Source of the DNA: Arthrobacter sp. Soil736
GTDB lineage: Bacteria; Actinomycetota; Actinomycetes; Actinomycetales; Micrococcaceae
Length of the DNA: 64,000 bases
Direction: 5' to 3'
Assembly: GCF_001428005.1 (NCBI RefSeq)
Contig: NZ_LMSB01000012.1
Location: 137,628 to 201,627 of the forward strand
In this document: positions 35,486 through 43,421 of the stretch, in pieces
How positions within the stretch are numbered: position 1 is the first letter of the stretch
Layout of the letters: each line of letters starts with the position of its first letter
Translations under genes and position numbers: made by a program
The notes under the pieces: model-generated
The model's database searches: none
What the model was told of the DNA's origin: nothing
What the model saw: the letters and a program-made list of their open reading frames with translations, nothing else

Positions 35486-36508
35486 ATGGCCAGCGAACAG
35501 ACCATCCTCACCGTCGACGGACCCAACGGCCCCCGGGACATGCGGATCTCAAGTCCCAGCCGCGTCCTCTGGCCGGAACTGGGCCTGACAAAGCTGGATC
35601 TCGCCCGCTACATCGTTGACGTCGGGGATGCCTTCATCGCGGCTAACGGTGACCGGCCGGTATCGCTCCAGCGGTTTTCGGACAACGTCGACGGCGAGCA
35701 GTTCTTCTCCAAGAATCCGCCCAAGGGGACGCCGGACTTCATCCGGTCCGTCAAGGTGATCTATCCGAGCGCGCGTTCGCATCCCCAGCTTGTCCTGGAC
35801 GAACCTGCGGCCGCCGTGTGGGCGGTGCAAATGAACACCGTCGTCTTCCACCCGTGGCCCTCGCGTGCCGAAAACTCCGACAACCCGGACCAGCTGCGCA
35901 TCGACCTTGACCCGCAGCCCGGCACGGACTTCGACGACGCCGTCCCCGCGGCCCTGGAGCTGCGGAAAGTGCTGTCGGAGGCGGGGCTGAACGCGTTCAT
36001 CAAGACGTCCGGGAACCGCGGGCTCCACGTGTACGCCCCGATCGAACCGACGCGCGAGTTCCTGGACGTGCGCCACGCCGTGATCGCCGCCGCCCGGGAG
36101 CTCGAACGGCGGATGCCGGAGAAAGTCACCACGAACTGGTGGAAGGAAGAGCGCGGTGAGCGGGTATTCCTGGACTTCAACCAGGCCAATCGCGACCGCA
36201 CCATTGCCGGCGCCTACAGCCCTCGCGCCCTCGCCCATGCCCCCGTCTCCTGTCCGATCACCTGGGACGAGCTCGAGAGCGTCAATCCGAAGGACTTCAC
36301 CATCCTCACGGTGCCGGAACGGCTGAAAACGGTGGGGGATCCGTGGGCCGGCATGAATGCGGATCCGGGCACCGTTGACCAGCTGCTGGAGTGGTGGGAG
36401 CGCGACCTCAAGGACGGACTGGGTGAGCTGCCCTTCCCGCCGGACTATCCGAAGATGCCGGGCGAGCCGCCCAGGGTGCAGCCGAGCCGGGCAAAGAAGC
36501 CGGAGTAG
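35486..36508 (+). CDS. LigD-type DNA repair polymerase (primase-polymerase), standalone
   Basis: 340 residues of the archaeo-eukaryotic primase family, equal to the polymerase domain of bacterial ligase D. The metal-binding DxD is Asp140-Asp142 (LRIDLDPQPG). KTSGNRGLHVY holds the conserved Ser/His nucleotide-binding residues, and FLDFNQANRDRTIAGAYSPR provides the third acidic residue. No ligase, nuclease or Ku gene lies nearby. Mycobacteria carry comparable standalone polymerases (PolD1/PolD2) that fill gaps and add ribonucleotides. It probably functions in end-joining or base-excision repair. The start codon appears leaderless. Confidence 0.85.
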   Translation: MASEQTILTVDGPNGPRDMRISSPSRVLWPELGLTKLDLARYIVDVGDAFIAANGDRPVSLQRFSDNVDGEQFFSKNPPKGTPDFIRSVKVIYPSARSHPQLVLDEPAAAVWAVQMNTVVFHPWPSRAENSDNPDQLRIDLDPQPGTDFDDAVPAALELRKVLSEAGLNAFIKTSGNRGLHVYAPIEPTREFLDVRHAVIAAARELERRMPEKVTTNWWKEERGERVFLDFNQANRDRTIAGAYSPRALAHAPVSCPITWDELESVNPKDFTILTVPERLKTVGDPWAGMNADPGTVDQLLEWWERDLKDGLGELPFPPDYPKMPGEPPRVQPSRAKKPE

Positions 36509-36520
36509 TTCGGCCGGCTC

Positions 36521-37141
36521 CTATTCAAACCGCGACGGATCGCCGGTTCCCCGGCGCACCACCTCGGCGACGCCGCTCGAGAAGTCGACGACGGTAGTCG
36601 GCTCCGCGCCGCAGTCGCCTGAATCGACGACGGCGTCCACCACATGGTCAAGCCGCTCCTTGATTTCCCAGCCCTGCGTGAGCGGGTCCTCCTCGTCCGG
36701 CAGCAGCAGCGTGCTGGAGAGCAGCGGTTCCCCCAGCTCGGCCAGGAGGGCCTGCACGAAGTTGTGGTCCGGGATGCGCACGCCCACGGTTTTCTTCTTC
36801 GGGTGCAGGAGCCGCCGCGGCACCTCCTTGGTGGCCGGCAGGATGAACGTGTAGCTGCCCGGCGTCACGGATTTGATGCTGCGGAACACGTCGTTGCCGA
36901 TGTTCACGAACTGCCCCAGCTGGGCGAAGTCGCGGCACACCAGCGTGAAATGGTGCTTGCTGTCCAGTTGGCGGATGGTCCGGATCCTGTCCAGCGCCTC
37001 CTTGTTGCCCAGCTGCGCGCCGAGGGCGTAGCACGAGTCCGTGGGGTAGGCGATCAGGCCGCCCGAATGGAGGAGGTCCACGATCTGGGAAATTGCGCGC
37101 GGCTGTGGGTCCTCGGGGTGAACATCAAAGTATCTCGCCAT
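36521..37141 (-). CDS. YciO/YrdC/Sua5-family RNA-binding protein
   Basis: 206 residues, the length of E. coli YciO. The fold signature is GGLIAYPTDSCYALGA near residues 27-42, and basic patch residues KHHFTLVCRD line the nucleotide groove. YrdC/Sua5 makes threonylcarbamoyl-AMP for tRNA t6A; YciO members share the fold, and their role is less certain. The KKKTVGVRIPDH segment favours YciO over Sua5. It converges with the polymerase gene, 12 bases apart. Confidence 0.8.
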   Translation of the reverse strand: MARYFDVHPEDPQPRAISQIVDLLHSGGLIAYPTDSCYALGAQLGNKEALDRIRTIRQLDSKHHFTLVCRDFAQLGQFVNIGNDVFRSIKSVTPGSYTFILPATKEVPRRLLHPKKKTVGVRIPDHNFVQALLAELGEPLLSSTLLLPDEEDPLTQGWEIKERLDHVVDAVVDSGDCGAEPTTVVDFSSGVAEVVRRGTGDPSRFE

Positions 37142-37176
37142 GCCAAGAGCCTACGGCCCGGCGGCTGTTCCCGCAC

Positions 37177-39153
37177 TCATCCCACATGCACCCAGGGGCG
37201 CTTCGTGACGTCGGGCTCGGCCTCCCGCAGCACTTCGCGGGTGACCGGCGCGATCTCGCCCTCACCCAGGAACAGGAAGCGCAGCAGGTTCTTCACGGGG
37301 TTTCCCTCGGTCCAGCGGAAGTAGATGTGCGGCATCAGCCCCGTGACATCCCGGATGTGCAGCAGCACGGAGGCGATGGTGTTGGGCACCACCGGCCCGT
37401 GGACTTCCAGGACCCGGTAGCCGTGCCGGACCACTCCGCGCACCTGCAGATCGGTCTCGAAGTCGGAGGAATCGTCCACAATGACTTCCAGGAACAGCGC
37501 CTCATAGTCGACCGGCAGGTGGCTGACCTCTATTGCGGACGTCAGCTTCTGCCGGTAGGCGTCGGCGGTCAGCCGCAGGGGCTCGTGGGCGATGATGCCG
37601 ATGGGGCCGTTCTCGTCTGCCGCCACGAATTCCAGGGCCGTCCTGTCCAGGCGGACATGGGTGGCGTGGAGTTCGAAGGACCGCCCGATCCTGGACAGCA
37701 GCGAGATGACGATGATGCCCACGATGAAGAACCCGGCGATCCGGATTCCTTCGGGCCGCTCCACGATGTTGACGATGGTGGTGTAGATGAACACGAGGGC
37801 GATCAGGCCGAACCCGAAAGTCCGTTTTCGCTGCTGACGGCGGCGGGCCGAGAGCGCTACGGCAACGGCCGCCGATGTCATCAGCACCAGGACGCCGGTG
37901 GCGTACGCACCGCCCTGGGCGTCGACGTCGGCCTCAAAAAGGATGGTGACCAGGAACGCGATCACGGCGAACACCAGCACCAAGGGTCGGACGGCCTTGG
38001 CCCATTCGGGCGCCATCCCGTAACGGGGGAGGTACTTGGGAACGAGGTTGAGCAGGCCTGCCATCGCCGACGCCCCGGCGAACCAGAGGATGGCGACGGT
38101 GCTGATGTCGTAGACGGTGCCGAAGCCGGACCCGAGGTATTCGTGGGCCAGGAAAGCCAGGGCACGGCCGTTCGCCTGGCCGCCGGGCTCGAATTCGGGG
38201 CCGGGAATGAGGGTCACGGTGATGAAGCTGCTGGCAATCAGGAAGGCGCTCATGATCAGCGCCGCCGTCGTCAGCATGCGGCGTGTTCCCTGGATGCGGC
38301 CGGCAGGGTTTTCCGGGGTGTCGGTCACGTGGCCGCGGATCTGCGGCATGACCGCGACGCCGGTTTCAAAGCCGGACAGACCGAGTGCCAGCTTGGGGAA
38401 CACCAGCAGGGCGATGCCCACGGCAAGGACCGGATTTCCGTGGGAGGTGGCCAGGGCCTGCCACCAGTCACCGACGGCGGCCGGATGGGTCAGCGTTTCG
38501 ACGGCGGCCCTCGCCACCACGATGACGTTCAGGCCCAGGTACACCGCCACGAGCACGACGGCGATGCCGATCGCCTCCTTGAACCCGCGCAGGAACACTG
38601 CGGCGAGCAAAGCCAGCAGGACGAGCGTCACCAGAACTTCCTGCCCGTGCAGCCAGCCGGGGGAGTACGGGTTCTGGACGAGGTGCGCTGTCGCATCCGC
38701 GGCGGACAGGGTCATGGTGATCATGAAGTCCGTGGCCGCGAAGCCAAGCAGCACCAGGACGAAGAGTTTGCCGCCCCACCGGGGCAGCAGCCGCTCGAGC
38801 ATGGCGATGGAACCCTCGCCGTGGGAGCTCTCGCCAGCGACCCGCCGGTACACGGGCAATGCCCCGCAGAGCGTGACGGCAACCAGGACGAGGGTGGCGA
38901 GCGGAGAAATGACCCCGGCCGCGAGCGCCGCGATGGCTGGCTGATAGCCGAGCGTGGAAAAGTAGTCCACCCCGGTCAGGCACATGACCTGCCACCACGG
39001 GTGCCTGCGCTCGTGCGCCGCGGCCAGTCCGCCGGGCCCCTGGTGGGATCCCTTGCTGTCTTGCAGGCCCAGGAGCAGCCAGCTTTTGAGTCGCTCCTGC
39101 CCGTTGGGCGGGAGCGCCGAGGGGTCCGCGGGCGGACGGGTCATCGTTGTCAT
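37177..39153 (-). CDS. APC-superfamily permease, probable potassium or amino-acid transporter
   Basis: 658 residues. About 12 hydrophobic segments occupy residues 45-515, with a cytosolic C-terminal domain of about 140 residues (from [16 protein letters not shown]). The first membrane segment contains [19 protein letters not shown]; the overall plan of a 12-helix core with a long soluble tail recalls KimA/KUP-like carriers as much as amino-acid permeases. It is divergent, by 188 bases, from a KdpD-like kinase and KdpE-like regulator, which makes potassium uptake the better guess. ATG 39153 follows AAAGG; a second ATG at 39144 is possible. Confidence 0.75.
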   Translation of the reverse strand: MTTMTRPPADPSALPPNGQERLKSWLLLGLQDSKGSHQGPGGLAAAHERRHPWWQVMCLTGVDYFSTLGYQPAIAALAAGVISPLATLVLVAVTLCGALPVYRRVAGESSHGEGSIAMLERLLPRWGGKLFVLVLLGFAATDFMITMTLSAADATAHLVQNPYSPGWLHGQEVLVTLVLLALLAAVFLRGFKEAIGIAVVLVAVYLGLNVIVVARAAVETLTHPAAVGDWWQALATSHGNPVLAVGIALLVFPKLALGLSGFETGVAVMPQIRGHVTDTPENPAGRIQGTRRMLTTAALIMSAFLIASSFITVTLIPGPEFEPGGQANGRALAFLAHEYLGSGFGTVYDISTVAILWFAGASAMAGLLNLVPKYLPRYGMAPEWAKAVRPLVLVFAVIAFLVTILFEADVDAQGGAYATGVLVLMTSAAVAVALSARRRQQRKRTFGFGLIALVFIYTTIVNIVERPEGIRIAGFFIVGIIVISLLSRIGRSFELHATHVRLDRTALEFVAADENGPIGIIAHEPLRLTADAYRQKLTSAIEVSHLPVDYEALFLEVIVDDSSDFETDLQVRGVVRHGYRVLEVHGPVVPNTIASVLLHIRDVTGLMPHIYFRWTEGNPVKNLLRFLFLGEGEIAPVTREVLREAEPDVTKRPWVHVG

Positions 39154-39341
39154 GGGGCCTTTCAGCGCGCAGCACGGCGCCGCGGGCACAGCCGAACGTA
39201 GCACCGGACCATCGGGGCCCGCCCGGTTTGGGCGGTATCTTGACGGATCCTTAACGCCGGTGTGAGGCACCCCATACCGGCGGCTGCCCATCGGCTGAAC
39301 CGCCGGGGCCAATGAGCGTGCACTGGTGAAAGAATGGCGTC

Positions 39342-41360
39342 ATGGCACGGGAACGGATTGTCATTGGCTTGGCCGGTGGCGGCGAGGGGGAGATCCTGAT
39401 CCGCCGTGCGGCCAGGCTCCTCGGCGCCTCCGGGGACGGGGAGCTGATCGCGGTGCACGTCCGTTCCGCCGGCGGCGTCGCCGGCGAATCGCCCCAGGCC
39501 CTCGAAGCCCAGCGCCGGCTCATAGTTGAGCTGGGCGGCAGCTACCACACCGTCGCGGCGCCGGAACCCGCCCGGGCACTCCTCGAGTTTGCCGCGAACG
39601 TCGGCGCCACCCGGATCGTCGTTGGCCAGGCCCGCAGCAAGCGGATGGCCGCGCTCGTGTCCGGCGGCGGCGCGGAGGCCCGGATTGTCCGGGGAGCCGG
39701 CGACATCGATGTCCAGGTGGTGCCCCATCCCCAGGCCGGCCGCGGCACGGGCAGAACAAGGCAGCGGGATCTCGGCCGGGTCCGCGTGGGCGTCGGGTTC
39801 GCCCTCGCAGCCGCGGTTCCCGTCCTCATGCAGCTGCTGCTGGCCGCCTTCGACCACAGCGTGGCCACCGCCGTCCTGCTCCAGCTTGCCGGCGCCGTGG
39901 CCGTCGCCCTGGTCGGCGGCCTGTGGCCGGCCGTCGCCGGCGCGCTCTGGAGCAGCCTGCTGGTCAATTACTACTCGACGCCGCCCCTGGGCGACCTCGC
40001 CATCCACGACCCCCAGGACCTGCTCTCCCTTGGCGTGTTCGTCGGAGTGTCCGTGGCTGTGGCCGGTGTGGTGGACCAGTCCGCCCGCCGCTCCAAGGAA
40101 GCCGCCCGTGCCCGGGCCGAGGCGGCAACGCTGGGCGACCTGACCCGCGGCGCGACCCGCTCGGAGGACACCGTGGCCAGCCTGCTGGAGCAGGCGCTGG
40201 ACGTCTTCGGGGCGCGTGCGGCGGCGGTATTCACCGGCACTGGCGGGTTCGCTGCCGCAGCCGGCTCAAGTGCCGCCGGCAACCTTGCCGGCGGCCACCG
40301 CACCCGGGGGAACCCGGGGGACGGCGCAGACCACAACGTGCGGTTGCTTGCGAGCGCCGGGGAACTGACGGAACGGGAGCGCGAAGGCCGGGACTTCGCC
40401 GGCCACACGGTGGAACCGATCGACGGCGCCACCTGGCTGGTGCTCTTCGGCCGCACGGTGCCGGCCGCGGAAAGCAGGCTGCTGGGAGCCTTCGCGGTGC
40501 ACGTGATGGCCCAGCTGGAGCGCCAGCAGCTGGCCGCCAGCCGGCTGGAGGTTTTGCGGCTAGCAGAGGGGAACACGATGCGCACAGCCATTCTGCGGGC
40601 CGTGTCCCATGACCTGCGGACGCCGTTGGCGGGAATCAAGCTGGCCGCGGGCGGTCTCCTGCAGACGGCAGTCACGTACACGCCGGGCGAACAAAAAGAG
40701 CTGCTGGAAACCATCGATGAATGCACCGACCGCCTCGACGTCCTCGTGGGGAACCTCCTGGACATGTCGCGGATTACCGCCGATTCAGTCCGGCCGCTGC
40801 TCAGGCCGGTCCGGTGGTTTGAGGTGCTTCCTCCGGCCCTGCGCGGCCTGCCTGCCGGCACCGTCCGGGTGGACCTGCCGCCCAACATGCCGGCCGTGGA
40901 CGCCGACCCGGGCCTGCTTGAACGTGTCATCGCCAACATCGTTGAAAATGCCGTCAAGTACGCGCCGGGGTCCGACATCACTGTCGCCGGGGCCGCCGGA
41001 GGCCTCAGCACGGCCACGCTGGACGGTCATCCCTCCGGCGAGCTGAGGATCATTGATCACGGAAACGGCGTGCCGGCCAGCAACGTGGTGGCAATGTTCC
41101 GGCCGTTCCAGCGCCTCGACGACATTCCCCAGACCACCGGAGTGGGCCTGGGCCTGGCGGTTGCCAAGGGATTCGTCGCCGCGATGGGCGGGAGCCTGAC
41201 GGCGCAGGAGACCCCCGGTGGCGGCCTGACCATGGTCATCCGGCTGCCGCTGTCGACCGGCATCTCCACCGGAGCGGGCTCCGGTGGCCCGGTCTCCGCC
41301 ACCTCCGCTGCTGCGGCGCCCGGCGGAACAGCGGACCATCCTGCGGAGGCCGCCCCGTGA
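39342..41360 (+). CDS. KdpD-like sensor histidine kinase lacking the KdpD N-terminal domain
   Basis: 672-residue membrane kinase. Residues 1-130 form a universal-stress-type alpha/beta domain. A DUF4118 bundle of four membrane helices follows (about 145-250), then a GAF-like region (270-400). The HisKA box is VSHDLRTPLAG with phospho-accepting His423, and an HATPase domain ends near 640 (NIVENAVKYAPG, then GVGLGLAVAKG). Ordinary KdpD has an extra roughly 200-residue N-terminal KdpD domain that is absent here, and no kdpFABC is nearby. Its stop overlaps the regulator GTG as GTGA. Likely senses potassium or osmotic state and controls the divergent permease. Confidence 0.85.
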   Translation: MARERIVIGLAGGGEGEILIRRAARLLGASGDGELIAVHVRSAGGVAGESPQALEAQRRLIVELGGSYHTVAAPEPARALLEFAANVGATRIVVGQARSKRMAALVSGGGAEARIVRGAGDIDVQVVPHPQAGRGTGRTRQRDLGRVRVGVGFALAAAVPVLMQLLLAAFDHSVATAVLLQLAGAVAVALVGGLWPAVAGALWSSLLVNYYSTPPLGDLAIHDPQDLLSLGVFVGVSVAVAGVVDQSARRSKEAARARAEAATLGDLTRGATRSEDTVASLLEQALDVFGARAAAVFTGTGGFAAAAGSSAAGNLAGGHRTRGNPGDGADHNVRLLASAGELTEREREGRDFAGHTVEPIDGATWLVLFGRTVPAAESRLLGAFAVHVMAQLERQQLAASRLEVLRLAEGNTMRTAILRAVSHDLRTPLAGIKLAAGGLLQTAVTYTPGEQKELLETIDECTDRLDVLVGNLLDMSRITADSVRPLLRPVRWFEVLPPALRGLPAGTVRVDLPPNMPAVDADPGLLERVIANIVENAVKYAPGSDITVAGAAGGLSTATLDGHPSGELRIIDHGNGVPASNVVAMFRPFQRLDDIPQTTGVGLGLAVAKGFVAAMGGSLTAQETPGGGLTMVIRLPLSTGISTGAGSGGPVSATSAAAAPGGTADHPAEAAP

Positions 41361-42031
41361 CCGGCATCCTCGTGGTGGACGATGATCCCCACCTGCTGAA
41401 GGCCCTGCGGATCACCCTGCAGGCGCACGGATACAGCGTGGAAACCGCGCCGGACGGCCGCTCGGCGTTGCTGGCGGCCACCCGCAACCCGCCCGGCCTG
41501 GTGGTCCTGGACCTCGGACTTCCCGATATGGACGGGGCAGCCGTGCTCAGGGAACTCCGCCGCTGGAGCAGTGCGCCCGTGCTGGTGCTGTCGGCGCGGC
41601 ACGGGTCAGCCGACAAAGTCGATGCCCTGGATGCCGGGGCGGATGACTACATCACCAAGCCGTTCGGCCTGGAGGAACTCCTGGCCCGGCTCCGTGCGCT
41701 GCTGCGCCGTGCTCCGGACACCGCAGAGGCACCCACGGTCACCACGGCGGAGTTCACCGTGGACCTCGGCCAGCGGGTGGTCACCCGGAACGGCGAGTCG
41801 GTGAGGCTGACCCCCACCGAATGGAGCATCCTGGAACTGCTGGTCCGCAACCCCGGAAAGCTCATCACGCAGCAGCAGATCCTGTCGACCGTGTGGGGTC
41901 CTGCCTACGCGAAGGAAGCCAACTACCTGCGGGTCTACATCGCCCAGCTCCGGCGCAAACTCGAAGCGGACACCGGCAATCCGCGCCACCTGCTGACCGA
42001 GGCCGGAATCGGCTACCGCTTCCGGCCCTGA
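41357..42031 (+). CDS. KdpE-like response regulator (OmpR family)
   Basis: 224 residues. The receiver domain has the acidic pocket VVDDD (6-10), phospho-acceptor Asp52 (LDLGLPDMDG) and Lys in TKPFGLEELLARL. The C-terminal OmpR winged helix has LTPTEWSILELL and LRRKLE. GTG start overlapping the kinase stop, with the kinase 3' end providing GGAGG. Sequence is close to KdpE. Target genes probably include the APC permease on the other side of the kinase. Confidence 0.88.
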   Translation: MTGILVVDDDPHLLKALRITLQAHGYSVETAPDGRSALLAATRNPPGLVVLDLGLPDMDGAAVLRELRRWSSAPVLVLSARHGSADKVDALDAGADDYITKPFGLEELLARLRALLRRAPDTAEAPTVTTAEFTVDLGQRVVTRNGESVRLTPTEWSILELLVRNPGKLITQQQILSTVWGPAYAKEANYLRVYIAQLRRKLEADTGNPRHLLTEAGIGYRFRP

Positions 42032-42139
42032 CACTGCCGGGCATCCCGGGGAACCCCTATGAACACGAGTCGGATTGGGGCAACATGTGTAGTGTTTCAG
42101 TTCCGCCACACAAGTTCCGCCGCATAAGGAGAACCGATC

Positions 42140-42577
42140 GTGTCCACACTGCTTAACCCGTACATCAGCTTCCGTGACAATGCCCGTGAGGCCCTGAACT
42201 TCTACCAGTCCGTTTTTGGCGGCCAGCTGGCGCTGAGCACCTTCGCGGAGTTCCACGCCAGCGAGGACCCGGCCGAGGCGGACAAGATCATGCACGGGAT
42301 GCTGACCTCGGACAAAGGCTTCGTTCTCATGGGGGCTGACACTCCCAGCTCCATGGACTACTCGCCCGGAAACAACATCTCCGTGTCGCTCAGCGGAGAG
42401 GACGAGGGCGAACTGCGCGGCTACTACGACAAGCTGTCCGGCGATGGCGGCACCGTCACCGTCCCGATGGCAACGGCGCCGTGGGGCGACATCTTTGGCA
42501 TGTGCACTGACAAGTTCGGCATCGCGTGGCTGGTCAACGTCAACGCCCAGGGCGGGCAGGCGGCTCCTGCTTCCTAG
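42140..42577 (+). CDS. VOC-family protein (PhnB/glyoxalase-like)
   Basis: 145 residues, a single beta-alpha-beta-beta-beta pair typical of PhnB-like proteins (NPYISFRDNAREALNFYQSV; later WGDIFGMCTDKFGIAWLVN). Such proteins are putative metal-dependent isomerases or binding proteins with unknown substrates. GTG start with AAGGAGA nine bases upstream. It follows the response regulator by about 110 bases and is probably transcribed on its own. Confidence 0.82.
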   Translation: MSTLLNPYISFRDNAREALNFYQSVFGGQLALSTFAEFHASEDPAEADKIMHGMLTSDKGFVLMGADTPSSMDYSPGNNISVSLSGEDEGELRGYYDKLSGDGGTVTVPMATAPWGDIFGMCTDKFGIAWLVNVNAQGGQAAPAS

Positions 42578-42697
42578 CGATCCGATCGAGGTCATGGGGG
42601 CGACGGTCCTGTCGCCGTCTCCGGCGAGGCAGCGGTAGGGTTCCTCGGCCGCTGCCCGTCCCTTGAGGTGCGTGCGGGGCGGTGCGACTATGGACGG

Positions 42698-43372
42698 GTG
42701 CAGCCCATTCTTGACTTCATAGGCCACTTCTGGTGGCTCATATTTCCGTTGAGCGGAATCGTAGGCGGCTGGAGCAAGGCGTGGTCGAACGCAAGCGAAC
42801 GCCGGCACCAGCGCAGGATGGAACTCTACCGGCTCCGGAACCAGGCACTCTCCGCGGAGCAGGCAGGTGAAGCCGAGGTTGCTGCGCTGCTGGCCGCACA
42901 CGATGACGTCAACCGGCGCTGGCTGGACTACGAGCTGGACGTGGGTAAGCTCATCGACTTTCCGGTCATGACGGATGTCCGGGAACCCCTCACGGTGGCG
43001 TTTCTGCGCGCCAAGCGGGAAGCCGACGGGCTGCGGCCTGCAGATCCTGCCGGCTTGGGCAGCAGGACGCGCCTGGACGAATACCGCGCCGCTGTGCGCA
43101 ATTTCGAGGTCGCCTTCGACATCGCTGAGCGGGAAGCCCGGCGCATCAGGGACAGCAACTTTTCGGCAGACGAACGCCAGAAGCTTGCAAAGGCACGGAA
43201 GCTGCTGCGGATCGCCGAAGATGACGCTGCCACTCCCGCCGAACGGCAGACGGCGTACAAACGCGCACGGCACGAGCTGGAGGGCCTGATTGTGCTGCCC
43301 GATGCGACTCGGGCAGCACTCGAGGAGAAAGTCGCTCGGATGCTCGGGGCAGGGCCGACGGCCGCGACGTGA
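42698..43372 (+). CDS. Hypothetical protein with N-terminal membrane segment
   Basis: 224 residues. One hydrophobic segment near the N-terminus (LDFIGHFWWLIFPLSGIVGG) is followed by a long, charged, helix-rich cytosolic part that may be coiled coil (residues 35-215). No recognised domain. The start is uncertain: GTG 42698 lies six bases after GACTAT and suits a leaderless transcript; GTG 42668 would add ten residues. It converges on phosphoketolase. Actinobacterial relatives seem to exist from memory but without function. Confidence 0.65.
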   Translation: MQPILDFIGHFWWLIFPLSGIVGGWSKAWSNASERRHQRRMELYRLRNQALSAEQAGEAEVAALLAAHDDVNRRWLDYELDVGKLIDFPVMTDVREPLTVAFLRAKREADGLRPADPAGLGSRTRLDEYRAAVRNFEVAFDIAEREARRIRDSNFSADERQKLAKARKLLRIAEDDAATPAERQTAYKRARHELEGLIVLPDATRAALEEKVARMLGAGPTAAT

Positions 43373-43421
43373 ACGGCGGTGGGACCCGGACAGCCGTGCG
43401 GCCTGAACGTGGGTTGCCGGC

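Noticed and set aside
37093..39201. 702-codon open frame antisense to the APC permease
   Set aside because: Low-complexity His/Asp/Gln translation with no domain; the permease strand encodes a clear membrane protein.
39241..39312. KdpE binding site between permease and kinase
   Set aside because: A GCCGGT/ACCGGC inverted pair (39256-39281) is present, but it does not resemble the T-rich KdpE site and such GC pairs are common here.
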